A stretch of 64,000 bases of DNA from Liolophura sinensis (lineage: Eukaryota > Mollusca > Polyplacophora > Chitonida > Chitonidae), in assembly GCF_032854445.1 (NCBI RefSeq), contig NC_088304.1:7205704-7269703 (forward strand), in the 5' to 3' direction. Below, piece after piece: positions 1 through 10,531 of the stretch; within the stretch, counting starts at the first letter, position 1; each line of letters begins with the position of its first letter. The notes beneath the pieces were generated by a model that saw nothing but the letters and a program-made list of their open reading frames with translations, ran no database searches and was not told where the DNA came from. The translations under genes and the position numbers were made by a program.

Positions 1-340
1 GACAGTGGAATATGTCACCCTCTCTTTAATACAACAAAATATTTTCATCAAAATCCCACCTGTAAATGACAAACATGGCCATGGTATTTATTGTAAATAC
101 CATCATTACTATCAATACGACTGGAATCTCGTTATCTGTAACATCACTGTAAGCATGATAAAGAAACCAAAAATCTCATGTTTTCCGATCAGAGGTCTCT
201 GGTTTCTATTGTGTAATCCTTGGTGCAAAAGCTCCTTTGCAAAGAATACAGTTTTTTCTTGATAATATCCCTTCATTTCACGACAAACAGAGAGATGCTA
301 AAAGGCATATTAAGGTGATGTCAAAGTGTTGCGTTTCACA
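1..340 (+). repeat. End of a preceding HOR: 3' part of monomer M7 (hybrid type)
   Basis: This is the last 340 bp of an M7 monomer whose start lies outside the window. Its left part matches the 7b type (tggaatatgtcaccctctc at about 8-26, then a shortened 3' block). It keeps the segment around 90-150 (ccatcattactatcaatacg) that is present in 7a copies at 34.8 and 57.5 kb but deleted in the 7b copies at 11.0, 22.9 and 46.1 kb. It is therefore either a recombinant between the two types or an ancestral form. An open frame at 5-262 crosses this block but is not supported as a gene. Confidence 0.8.
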
Positions 341-532
341 GATCTGTCTGAAGTTAGCAGACAATGCTCTCTAATATCCACGACACAGTTACACATGGAC
401 AGTACAGCCCTTCTCAAGTGTTCCTCAGCAGACAACACAGACGTATTTGTTAGGGTTGCATGTCGCGGAGATCTGCTCAGATGTAAATTGAATTTAAGAC
501 GCAATCCACAGGTCTCAATGTGGTATTACTGA
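326..532 (+). other. Recurrent open frame in the M1 head block, 68 codons, not supported as a gene
   Basis: The frame begins with GTG, not ATG, and spans the head block, reading SEVSRQCSLISTTQLHMD and later LLRCKLNLRR. The equivalent frame is open at 11240-11440, 23073-23273 and 46286-46486. In M2 and M5 heads the same reading also persists for tens of codons but contains stops or substitutions. I recognise no protein family. It may be a relic of coding sequence or a chance frame kept open by recent duplication. Confidence 0.2.
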
Positions 533-1140
533 ACAGCCCAACGTGTCGATGCACCCCTCATCGCCCTGAATCTCTGAAAGATTCAATCCACCAGGGTTTT
601 TTTTTTACAGTTAAAGAACCTTTAGGGCATTTTTTTTCTGTCATAGCAGTATCAGTGAACCCTGCGCGTTAAATCGGCCACAGGACATCGATTCTACCGA
701 GGAAATCGAGACGTTGAATCCTAAGTGTGTATAAGCAACTGTTTGGTTTGCCACAATTTTTATGCCAGCAGCTGAACTTTCGTCGACTTAACGGAGCTGC
801 CCAGACACGGGAATAGAAGCCGAAATTTATCCAGATGTCTTGATTACAAAATAGGAATTCATCCACAAAGTGTACATGAAAATAGTCGCTAGGCCATACA
901 GGGTGTAGGTGGTTTGGCGACAGCTTTTTACAGAGTGAAATCGTAGATTTTATTTATGTTGTTCCTCGATCAATACAAAATTGATATCATTAACTGATTT
1001 AGTGAAAATAGCTGTATGCATTAATTTTCTATGTACATCATACCCGCCAGGCTAATTATGTATAGAACTGTAGCTTCGGAAGAAAACTCCAGACTTTCAC
1101 CTTCTTAAAACTTCTAACTTAAAACGACAACTGACGCAAG

Positions 1141-1220
1141 AGCTGGATTCAAGCTTGCTACCTCAGTGACAAGGGTTTCACTAGCTATGGTTAGACCAGC
1201 CTTGGCTCATGCTGACTCGT
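1141..1220 (-). repeat. tRNA-like (SINE-type) module, M1 family
   Basis: Read on the minus strand, the module ends in AAGCTTGAATCCAGCT, a degenerate Pol III B box (family consensus GGTTCGANTCC). No anticodon arm can be drawn with confidence, so it is not a functional tRNA. M1 copies also start at 12054, 23890, 35842, 47103 and 58299. M1 copies read CTACCTC where M2, M3 and M5 read CGACCTC. Confidence 0.5.
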
Positions 1221-1848
1221 GTCGAAAACATTTGTACACATCTGGAAACATTTTCCAACCCTATATATGTAAAATAAAACCAGTTTTTTGCACATATACA
1301 TATGTACAATGGAGAATAATCATCAAAACCGCTCTTCCCAACATTCATCAACACGGAGTCATTCCACGCTTACAGCCTTCCATTTATTATGTCGTGCCAA
1401 GTCAGGTGAGAACCAAGATTGTTTTAGATACGAACCCAATTGGGCTTCAGCTTGAACCTACATTTATTTGTACTCAGAATGATTTATTGTTTATTTGCGT
1501 GAGTGGGAGTACTTTATGTGTAGTGACTGATTAATGGTGCTACGTAATGTAAATGTGTGAATCGAAACTAATAGCTCAGCTAGCGATTACTGTTCGGACA
1601 TGTGTTATACAGGCAGTCATCTCTGTTAACGATAACAGACCAGTATAAATAGAAGCATGAATTTTTACAAATTAGACGACCATAACATTGAAATTGTTTT
1701 CTAGACAGATCATATTCCACAGAAACAGGATCATAAAAGCCAAACACCATTACATCAAGTGGATTTTTCTAGTAATTTACTAGTATATTACACAGCCCGA
1801 AAGTCTTGTAATCATAAACCTTATGGAACCGCGTGAAGTTTTCCGTTA

Positions 1849-2049
1849 ATGACGATGGCCGAAAAGCATTTTAAGAGGAGCGTCTGGTCAATCTCGGAAC
1901 CGGGTAACTCGATTAATCCTACTCTCAGATCAACCTTTTTCACCTCTCTGGAGAAATGGGGGAATTGGTATCCAGCAGGGCTGTCAAAATATGAACAAGC
2001 CGTGCAGATCATCATTAGGCTGATGTCTGTAGGAGATAGTAATTACTGA
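1849..2049 (+). other. 66-codon ATG open frame in the M1 tail block
   Basis: Starts with two close ATGs (MTMAEKHFKRSVW), the second in an ACGATGG context, and ends YPAGLSKYEQ ... MSVGDSNY followed by TGA. Intact copies lie at 24598-24798, 36550-36750 and 47813-48013; HOR2 has an in-frame TGA and HOR6 has lost the start. In M3, M4, M5 and M7 the same reading has TAA just after the codons SVW (tggtaaatc), whereas M1 has tca or tta, so the full frame exists only in M1. No family recognised; coding status is unproven. Confidence 0.3.
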
Positions 2050-3004
2050 TGGGCATTGATGTGTTCTGAGCCAGGTCACCGATTGTCATTAACCGTGGTC
2101 TCAGACATTTATATTAGACACTGGTGGCAAAAGAAAAGGAATAGTTAATAAAAATGTACAGTTATTTTAATACTTCGCAAAGACTTCAGTGAAGTGAAAT
2201 TCTGATTAAATACTATAGAGAGAAATATTGATTGTAGCATGTGCCCTATAGGCCTACATGTCAATGCCATGAACACTGAGACTTTGAAATATCGCTGAAG
2301 GGGCCAGCACGACAGGTACGAGTGTAGATAATGCTGAGAAATCGCGAATCACAGTTTCTGCTGTCGTCTGTGGCTTAAAGCTTACATGTGCAGTACATAA
2401 ACGCATTTCTCATGGGTGTAGGAAGTCGGGTTCAGGGCAGTTTTCAGTATTTTCACATTTTCAGACTATTCCCAACAATATTCTTTATTAAAGATATCTG
2501 GTGCTTAAATAATGTTATAAATAGTAAAATTTAAGGCGTTCGAAAATTCAAGTACAAGGATGGACAAATGTACGCTTTACAATTTATCACCCTCTCGTAT
2601 AAATTAAAATATCTTCGGGGGGTACAGATAAGGCTTTGAAATTTCCTGAATGAAAACCAAAAAGAGTCTTGCGTTCTTAAAGCGGTAACAGATAAAATGC
2701 AGTCTACTTTATATCCGATCGCCATCCGGTAGGCGTGTATGCAAACTGGGGCCGTCATATTCATTACAGTTACCAATTACCATTGTTGATATAAATACGA
2801 ATGCAAGCATGTTGTTTTCTGACATAACTTTTTTTTATCTCCTCAATCAATCTTGTCTCCTTCTAAAGTTTTCCTTGGTGCACTAATAGAGCTCCTTTAC
2901 TGCAAGAATATATTCTTGATTATACCACATTATTATTTTCTCCGCCTACAGTGAGAGGTTAGAAGGCATGTTAAGGTGAAATAAAAGTGTAGCATTTCAC
3001 AGCA

Positions 3005-4214
3005 GATGTGTCTGAAGTTAGCAGGCAACACTCTGCAATATCCACGATGCAGTTACATCTGGACAGCACAACCCTTCTCAAGTCTTCCTCAGCAGACCAA
3101 AAAGACGTATTTGTTAGGGTCGCGTGTTGCGGAAATCTGCTCAGATGTAAATTGATTTTTGAACGCCATTGCTAGATCTTAAGCCGGTATTACAGAACAG
3201 CGGGACTTGTGGGTACACACGGCATTGCTCTGAGCCCCTAAAAGACTTCATTGAACCACTAGGGTTCATTTACTGGTCAAAGCCAAAGAACCTTTAGGAC
3301 ATTTTTTTCCCGTCGCAGAAATATCAATGAACCTTTTCCGTCAGTTCATCTCGATGAGATCGATTCCATATCTAGAAGAGCGAGACGTGTGGATTCTGAT
3401 ATAATGATATTTAATTTTCTGTGTCCATGATACCGGTCAGGCTAATGGTGTATAGAAAACCGTAGTTCTGGAAGTAAGCTGCAACCCTTCTTCAGCCACT
3501 TCTTAAAAATACTAAATTAAAAAATACTCCGAACGTTGCAGAATGAGCTGGATTCGAGCTTGCGACCTCAGTGGCGATGGGATTATCGGCTGTGGTGAAG
3601 GCAACCTTGACTCGGGCTGGCTCGTGGCGAAAACTTTTGGAATTATTTTGTATGTCTACATATGTAAAATAAACATAATTCTTTCGCACATATACATATA
3701 TAAAATTGAGAATAAATACAAACTAGCAGGTCTGTGCGGATCATCATTAATCTCATGTCTGTAGGACATAGTAATTCCTAAAGGGCATTGATGTGTTCTG
3801 AGTCAGGACACCTATTGCCATTAGCCGTAACATTGCGCACAATACAGCGGTCCTTACATCAGACCATGGTGGCAAAAGGGGGAGATAATTAACAAAACTT
3901 TTCTGTTATATTAAAAAGTCGCAAAGATTTTAATAAAACGAGATTCTGATGTAAATTATGTTGAGAGAAAGGTTGATTGTAGCGTGTGACGTATTAGTAC
4001 ATGTAAATTATTTGTTAATGGCATGTGCACTGATGCAGAGACTGTAAATGATGTAAAATTTAAAATCGCAATTGCTGTTGCCGTCCATGTATTTAAAGAT
4101 ACAGTGTCATACAATGGGCCTTTTTCCTGAATAAACAACACTATCTATTCAATATATACCTAACTGAATAATATTACCTAATGGTAATATCAAAACATAT
4201 GTCGTTTCCCAGGA
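3005..4214 (+). repeat. HOR1 monomer M2 (1,210 bp, internally deleted)
   Basis: Short monomer. It has the head block and CAG stretch, then jumps from gcgagacgtgtgga straight to the block before the tRNA-like module (3546-3624), so the antisense-open region is missing. A second loss joins the AATAAATACAAACTAG block to the end of the tail block near 3728. It ends with an imperfect TATTACC/GGTAATA hairpin near 4171-4190. Confidence 0.82.
3546..3624 (-). repeat. tRNA-like (SINE-type) module, M2 family
   Basis: Minus-strand sense starts CGAGCCAGCCCGAGTCAAGG and ends GCAAGCTCGAATCCAGCT. The terminal GAGC and GCTC can pair like an acceptor end, and the total length of about 79 nt is tRNA-sized. The B-box-like stretch AGCTCGAATCC differs from the consensus at two positions. 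Other M2 copies start at 14459, 26294, 38245 and 49488; HOR6 lacks M2. Confidence 0.55.
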
Positions 4215-5642
4215 GATCTGTCTGAAGTTAGCAGACAATGCTCTGTAATATCCACGACTACATCTACATCTAGACAGCTCAGTCCTTCTCCAGTGTTCCT
4301 CAGCAGACAAAAAAGACGTATTTGTTTGGGTTGCGTTTTGCGGACCTCTGCTCAGATGAGAATTGAATTTTGGGCGACATCGGCAGATCTTCAGCCAGTA
4401 TTACTGAACAGCCCGTGTCGATACAAACGACATTGCTCTTAGCCCCTCAAAGACTTTATCAAACTACCCAAGTTCTTACACTGGCCAAGGCTAAAGAACC
4501 TGTGGGACATTTTTTCCATCGCAGAAATATCAGTGAACCCTTTCCGTCAGTTTGGCTCGATGAGATCGATTCTAGAGAGGAGAGCGAGACGTGTGGATCC
4601 TGAGGGTAAACAAGCAATTGTTTGATTTGGCATAATTTTTATATTTTTGTTGACGTAACAGAGCCAGTATTGGGGAGAATCGAAACTGAAATTTATCCAG
4701 ATGTCTTCATTACAAAACAGGAATTGATCAACAACGTGTACATGGAAATCGCCAGGCCATGCAGGGTGTGGTTGGTTTGGCCATGGCTTTTAAAGTGAGA
4801 GCAGTAAAGTGAAAGCATAGACATTTGTTGATCCTCGATAAGTACAAAACTTCTAACTTAAAACGACAACCGAACTTTGCAGCAAGAGCAGCTGGTTTCG
4901 AGCTTGCGACCTCAGTGGCCAGGGAATTATCGGCTGTGGTGAGATCAACCTTGATTCATGCTGACTCGTGTCGAAAACTTCCGTACACATTTGGGAATAT
5001 TTTCTAGGTCTACATATGTAAAATAATTACAATTCTTTTGCACATATAAATTGGAAAACACTGCCCCTCTTACCCATTCAGAAACACAGAGGCAATCGTC
5101 GCTAACAGCCTTCGCCTTAATATGCAGTGCCAAGGTGAGGACCAGATTTGACATGAGCCGAATAAAGCTTCAGCTTAAACCTGCCGTTGTGTTCAAAGCA
5201 ATTTATTTGTTTATTTACGTCAATGGGAGTACCGTAAGTCTCCTTACTTATTTGCGGAGCTACATAATATTAATGTGTATATGTAAACTCGTAAGTGTGC
5301 TAGCGGATATATGTTATCTCTGTTAATGTTAAGATACCGGTATACTAGGAAGCATGAATTATTATAAATCAGATGACAGTAATCATGAAATAGTTTTCTA
5401 GACTGATCAAATTACAAAGAAACAGATCATAAAACTTTTCACGGACAACAACATTTATTTAACATGTTTAACCGCTGTGTTTATTCTATAAAATAAATCC
5501 ACCAAAAATTTCATCTCATGCGGTAAAAGTTCTCCCCAAAAATTTCGCCCTTAGAGTAATAGCTGCTTTGCGCAAGTACAGTGTGTAGTATTCTTCTCGA
5601 TTACATCACCTGACTTCAGGACAAGCAAGGCATATTGATATG
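4215..5642 (+). repeat. HOR1 monomer M3 (large internal deletion)
   Basis: The head block, antisense-open stretch and tRNA-like module (4890-4968) are present. Around 5476-5483 the sequence jumps to ataaaataaatc, the end of the 3' block as seen at about 61340, so about 0.9 kb found in HOR2 and HOR3, including the tail block and open-frame relics, is absent. The end is set where sequence turns from monomer 3' block to the M4-specific join. Confidence 0.8.
4890..4968 (-). repeat. tRNA-like (SINE-type) module, M3 family
   Basis: Same module: gctggtttcgagcttgcgac on the plus strand, then ttatcggctgtggtgag. Other M3 copies start at 15934, 27775, 39700, 50946 and 60315. No poly(A) tail or target-site duplication is visible at either side, so it behaves as a fixed part of the monomer rather than as a recent insertion. 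Confidence 0.52.
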
Positions 5643-5658
5643 ATCTACAACATGCAAA

Positions 5659-5672
5659 ACATTGTACAATGT
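5659..5672 (+). other. Perfect 14-bp palindrome in the M4 join
   Basis: acattgtacaatgt equals its own reverse complement. Present near the M4 start in HORs 1, 2, 3, 5 and 6 and lost in HOR4. It sits exactly where the head and tRNA-like blocks of other monomers are missing. Confidence 0.6.
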
Positions 5673-6019
5673 GCGTGTAGAGTTATTGTTTATTTGCGTC
5701 AGTGGGAATACTGTATGTGTGCTCTCTGACTGGCCCCTCCTCCTATAAATGTTTACTGTTACTGTGTAAATCTAAAGTAACAGATGAACTAGCGAATAAT
5801 GATCGGGTACGTCTTACATATACTGATCTCTGCTGATGAGAGAATAGCTTACTCTTGATCGCAATAACCATACAGTTGTCTTCTACACTGACAAAATTAC
5901 ACAAAAATAGATAGTAAAACCATACAGAGACAGACACCAATACACAAAGTGGATTTCAAAGACATTTATTAATATTTTACACAGCCTAAAAGTCCTATAG
6001 TCTACAAACCTTATTGAAT

Positions 6020-6025
6020 CACGTG
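6020..6025. other. CACGTG (E-box-type palindrome) in the tail block
   Basis: CACGTG occurs just before the TTTCCGTTA stretch in M4 (here), M5 (7835-7840), 7b M7 (10052-10057) and most M1 (for example 12735-12740; changed to CGCGTG in HOR1 and HOR5). M3 and 7a M7 lack it. The hexamer is the core site of many bHLH factors; binding here is not shown. Confidence 0.35.
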
Positions 6026-7027
6026 ATATTTCCGTTAACAGCGGGAGAAAACGATGACAAGGGAGCATTATAAGAGAAGCGTCTGGTAAATCTCGAAACC
6101 GGATAACTCGACTAAATCAGATCAATCTTTCCAGCCTTTACGAAAGTATCCAGCAGGGCTATCAAAATATGAACAAGTCGTGCAGATCATGGTTTCGCTG
6201 ACGTCTGTAATTACTGAAAAACACGTATAGGTTGTACCCCAGGGCACCCACTGTCATTAGCTATAAACTAAGCCATTAGCCGCAGGCAATTCTATTAGAG
6301 ACTGACGGCAAAACAAGGGAATAATTAATAAAACGAACCGTTACAGTTAATTTAAGTCGCAACGGCTTTAATGCAGTCAGATAGGAGAAATGTTGATTGT
6401 AGCATGTGACTTATTAGGAGATGTAAATTATTTGTTAGTGCCATGTGCATCGATGCAGAGATTGTAATTGATGTGAAATCTAAAATCGCAATTGTTGTTG
6501 GCGTCTGAGGATTCAAAGGTGGACCCTTTTCCAGTATGAACAACATTCCCTCTTTTAAATATACGTAATTGAATATTACGGCTTTCGTAAATTTTGGTCT
6601 GTGTCAGGACAAACAGAGAGAGGCTAGCTGGCATATCAGGGTGATATGAAAGTGTAGCATTTCCCAGCAGATCTGCCTGAAGTTAGCAAGCAACGCTCTG
6701 TAATATCAACGACGCAGTTACATCTGGACAGCTCAACCCTTCTCAAGTGTTCCTCAGCAGACAAAAAAGACTTATTTGTTAGGGATTGATGTCGCTTAGA
6801 TCTGCTCAGATGTAAATTAAATTTCGGATGCCATCGACAGATCTTAAGTCGGTATTACTGAACAGCTAGACGTGTTGATGAAAACGCATTGCTCTGAGCC
6901 TCTGAAAGACTTCATCAAAGCACCAGGCTTTATTTACAGACCCCCGGTAGAAAACCTTTAGGACATTTTTTCCGTCGCAGAAATATCAGTCAGCCCTTTG
7001 CGTTAATTCGACCACAGGAGATCGATT

Positions 7028-7333
7028 CTAGAGAGGAAAGCGAGACGTGTGGATTCTGAGGGTAAATAAGCAACTGTTTGGTTTGCCACAATTTTTATGC
7101 CAGAATCGGAAATTTTGTTGACGTAACAGGGGTGCCAAGGGAGGAGAATCGAAATTGAAATTTATCCACATGTCTTGATTACAAAATAAGAAATGAGCAA
7201 GAAAGTGCACATGAAAACAATCGCATGGCCATGCAAGGTGTGGGTGGTTTGGCGATCGCTTTTTACAGAGCAGTAAAGTGAAAACATAGACATTCCTGAC
7301 GTCGTTGTTCAAGCCATACAAATCTGATATCAT
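7028..7333 (-). other. Antisense open frame of 101 codons in M5
   Basis: ATG-started minus-strand frame between the CAG stretch and the tRNA-like module. Features visible are NHPHLAWPCD, DMWINFNFDS and an end RIHTSR. Equivalent frames occur in M5 at 19066-19263, 30783-31088, 42161-42505 and 53510-53707, and homologous ones in M3 and M1 (669-866). Paralogous versions differ at many residues without obvious preference for silent change, so coding is doubtful. Confidence 0.2.
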
Positions 7334-7499
7334 TAATTAATTTTGTGATAATCGTCGAACTCATCAATTTTCTATGCACATGATACATTTCAGGCTAATA
7401 GTGTATAGAAAACTGTACTTCTGGAAAAAAAACTGCAGACCTTCACCAGCCACTTCTAAAACATTCTAGCATATGAAGAAATCCGAACATCGCAGAAAA

Positions 7500-7572
7500 A
7501 GCTGGATTCGAGCTTGCGACCTCACTGGCCAGGGGATTGTCGGCTGTGGTAGGGGCAACCTTGACTCAAGCT
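7500..7572 (-). repeat. tRNA-like (SINE-type) module, M5 family
   Basis: Plus strand agctggattcgagcttgcga through gcaaccttgactcaagc. Other M5 copies start at 19429, 31255, 42626, 53976 (truncated) and 62925. The copy at 42626 has the best end pairing (GAGCC with GGCTC on the minus strand). Confidence 0.55.
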
Positions 7573-8360
7573 GATTTTCTTGGTCGACATTATAAAATAA
7601 ATCGATTCTTTCTCACATATAATTAGATAAAATGAGAAATAAATCGAAACTAGCAGCTAATGATTATTCTTTGATTATGTACTTTACAGATAAGGGATAA
7701 AAAAACCGGTATACAGGCAGGTATAAATTATTATAAATTAGGCGACCACAATATATGAAAGAATTTTCTAGACTTATCAATTTACTAATATTTTACACAG
7801 CCCGAAAATCTTGTAATCATAAACCCTATCGAACCACGTGATGTTCCCCGTTATAACGATGACACGGTAGCACATTGAGAGCAGCGTGTGGTAAGTATCG
7901 GAACCAGGTATCTCCATTTATTCCACTCTCCTTTCAGACCTCTATGGAAATATGTGGAATTTATTATCCAGCAGGACTATCTAAATATGAACGAGCCGTG
8001 CAGATCATCATGAGGCTGGTGTCTGTAGGAGACAGTAATTACTGATGGGCAATGAGCCAGGACAACAATTGTCATTAGCCTTGAAACTGTGTAGAATACA
8101 GTGGTTCTATACATTTATATCATACACTGATGGCAAAAAGCGGGCGGGGGATAATTAATACAGATCAATTAAAAAGTCCCGAAGATTTTAATGAAATGAG
8201 ATTCTCATGTGAATTCTTGAGAGATTGGATGTAGTGAGCGACATCTTAGGAAATGTAAATTATTTGTTAGTGCCATCTACATTGACGCAGAGATTGTAAA
8301 TGTTGTGGAATCTAAACTCGCAGTTGGTGTTGCCGTCAGTGGATTCGAAGACACAAGATT

Positions 8361-9192
8361 ATTATTGAACAGCCTGACGTGTCAATGCGACCCTCATCGC
8401 CTTGAGTCTCTGAAAGACTCAGTCAACCAGGGTTTATTTACAGTCCACCGATAAAGAGCCTTTAGGACATTTTTTCCGTCGCAGAAATATCAGTCAGCCC
8501 TTTGCGTTAATTCGGCCACAGGAGATCGATTCTAGACAGGAGAGCCAGACGTGTGCATCCTGAGTGTAAATAACCAACTGTTTGGTTTGTCACAATTTTT
8601 ATGCCAGCAGCGGTACTTTTGTTGACGTAACGGGGCCGTCAAGGGAAGGTGAAATTTGTCCAAATGTCTTGATTACCAAATAGTAATTGAGAAACCAAGT
8701 GTACATTATAGGCCATGCAGGCTGTGGGTGGTATGGTTATGGCTTTTTACAGAGCAATAAAGTTAAACCATAGATTTATTGATGTTCTTCCTCAATCCAT
8801 ACAAAATGACCTGCAAGAGTTGGATTCGAGCTTGCGACCTCAGTGACCAGGAGATTATCAGCTTTGGTGAGAGCAACCCTGACCCGCGCTGACTTGCACT
8901 CTAGAATAAATACAGTTTTTTTGCAAATATTCCTATATAACATGGAGAATAAATATCAAAACACTTCTTCCAACCCATTTACCAAGACGTAGCCAATCAA
9001 CGCGTACAGCCTTATTATTCAGTATTAAGTCAGGTAAGTCTCAAACTTGTGTTAAGTACGAACCAAATGGAGCTTCAGCTTGGACCTGCATTTTTACTCA
9101 TAATGATTTATTCATTTTTTCCGTGAATGGGAGTGCTGTAAGTACTGATTAATGCTACTATCTGATGTTCATTTGTAAATCGAAACTAGCAG
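8361..9192 (+). repeat. HOR1 monomer M6 (832 bp, head and tail missing)
   Basis: Begins without the head block at attattgaacagcc and ends at aaactagcag, where it is joined directly to M7 without tail block. It holds a tRNA-like module at 8818-8895 and the ATGGAGAATAAATATC block at about 8942 followed by a splice-donor-like caggtaagt at about 9028. Confidence 0.8.
8818..8895 (-). repeat. tRNA-like (SINE-type) module, M6 family
   Basis: Plus strand agttggattcgagcttgcga, then accaggagattatcagctt. Other M6 copies start at 20817, 32643, 44031 and 55330. Confidence 0.52.
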
Positions 9193-9488
9193 AGATCTGA
9201 AAACTATCGCCGGGCCATGCAGGCTGTGAGTGGCTGATATGTTTTTTTACAGAGCAGTAAAGTGAAGTCACAGATTTTAACCATGTTGTTCCTCGATCCG
9301 TAAAAAATGTATGAGAGAATTTCGTATAATTGATTTAATCAACAGATTTAGTGAGAAAGGCCAAACTCATTATGTTTCCACCTACACGAAAGTGGTTAAA
9401 GTTACATGTATAAGAATCTACAGCCCTTCAACTGACACTTCTCAAACCTCCTAACTTAAAGTCACAGCCAACTTGAATTTAGAGCGAG

Positions 9489-9562
9489 AGTTGGATTCGA
9501 GCCTACAACCTTACTGGGGATTATCGGCTGTGGTGAGAAAAGCTTTGGCTCATCTTGGCTCT
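9489..9562 (-). repeat. tRNA-like (SINE-type) module, M7 family
   Basis: Most diverged version: agttggattcgagcctacaa, then ctggggattatcggctgtgg. Other M7 copies start at 21495, 33320, 44709 and 56018. It lies only about 600 bp after the M6 module because M6 has lost its tail. Confidence 0.5.
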
Positions 9563-10531
9563 TTTGTGGAAACTTTTGTACACAACTGGAAATCTTTTCT
9601 TGATCGACATTCATGTATGTAGATAAGTACAAGTCTTTGCACATATGTGGTTAGTAAATACCAAGGCGGTGTAGCCGTCCAGGACGGAGATGACCAGAGC
9701 CTTGTTGTTTCCTTAATATGCAGAGTGCACGGTCAGATAAGTAAGAAAACTGTCTGCGTGATTGGGATTACTGTATGTGCTCCAACTGACTGGCCATCTT
9801 TCTTAATCTTATGGTGAAAATCTAAAGTAACGGAACTGTTAATAACTGAACTGTTAGTAACGGTTAATGATCGAATACGTGTTACATATACTGATGTTGA
9901 TGAGAGAGTAGCTTACTTTAAATGGCCATCACCACAACATTGTCTTCTATACTGACAAAGTTACACAGAAATAGATAATAAAACCATACACTGACATTTA
10001 TTAATATTTTACACAGCCCCAAAATTCTATCGTCTATAAATCTTATCGAATCACGTGATGTTTCCGTTAGTAACGCAAGATAACAATCACGGGAGAGCAA
10101 TTTTAGAGGAGCGTCTGGTAAATTTCGGAACCGGGTAACTCCATTACTCCCACTCTCAGATCAACCCTTTTCGACACCTCTGGGGATATCGCGGTATTGG
10201 TATCCAGCAGGGCTATCAAAATATGAACAAGCCAGTCAGATCATCATTAGGCTGGTGTCTGTAGGAGATAGTAATAACTGAGAGGCATTGACGGGTTCTA
10301 AGCCAGGGTACCTAACGTTTTTAGCCGTATAGTTATGTAGAATACAGCTGTCGTAGACATTTATATCAGACTAGCACGACATAAAGGGGAATAATTTTTA
10401 AAAAATGTACAGTTCATTTAAAAAGACGTGAAGATCTTAAGGATGTGAAATTCTCATGTGAGTACTACTGCGATAAAGGCTGATTGTAGCGTTTGATCTA
10501 TTAGAGTATGTGAATTATCCGTCAATGACAG

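Larger units (their letters stand above)
341..3004 (+). repeat. HOR1 monomer M1 (2,664 bp)
   Basis: Near full-length monomer. In order it has the head block at 341, T-rich/CAG stretch at about 595-660, tRNA-like module on the minus strand at 1141-1220, an ATGGAGAATAATCATC block at about 1311, a tail block at 1840-2050, and a long M1-specific 3' block at 2230-2990 with taggcctacatg. The 66-codon ATG frame at 1849-2049 lies in the tail block. Confidence 0.85.
5643..6669 (+). repeat. HOR1 monomer M4 (about 1.03 kb, head and tRNA-like module missing)
   Basis: M4 starts directly with a short join containing the perfect palindrome acattgtacaatgt (5659-5672). It then resumes at the tttatttgcgtcagtggga block, so it lacks the head and tRNA-like modules of other monomers. 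It keeps the CACGTG site at 6020-6025 and a tail block at about 6080-6210. Confidence 0.8.
6670..8360 (+). repeat. HOR1 monomer M5 (1,691 bp)
   Basis: Contains the head block (gatctgcctgaagttagc), the antisense-open stretch (7028-7333), a tRNA-like module at 7500-7572, CACGTG at 7835-7840 and a tail block to about 8044. About 70 bp present in HOR2-5 before the ttactaatattttacac motif is missing near 7771; HOR6 has the same loss. Confidence 0.82.

Noticed and set aside
1840-1925. CENP-B-box-like site in the tail block (ccgttaatgacg, ggaaccggg)
   Set aside because: Only scattered bases agree with the known 17-bp box; no complete match.
2250-2262. taggcctac as a regulatory palindrome
   Set aside because: It is a short motif restricted to the M1 3' block (plus one stray insertion near 47710) without further support.
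3546-3624. Functional tRNA genes
   Set aside because: The B-box-like end is degenerate, the A box is not convincing, no clear anticodon arm forms, and no Pol III T-run terminator follows consistently.
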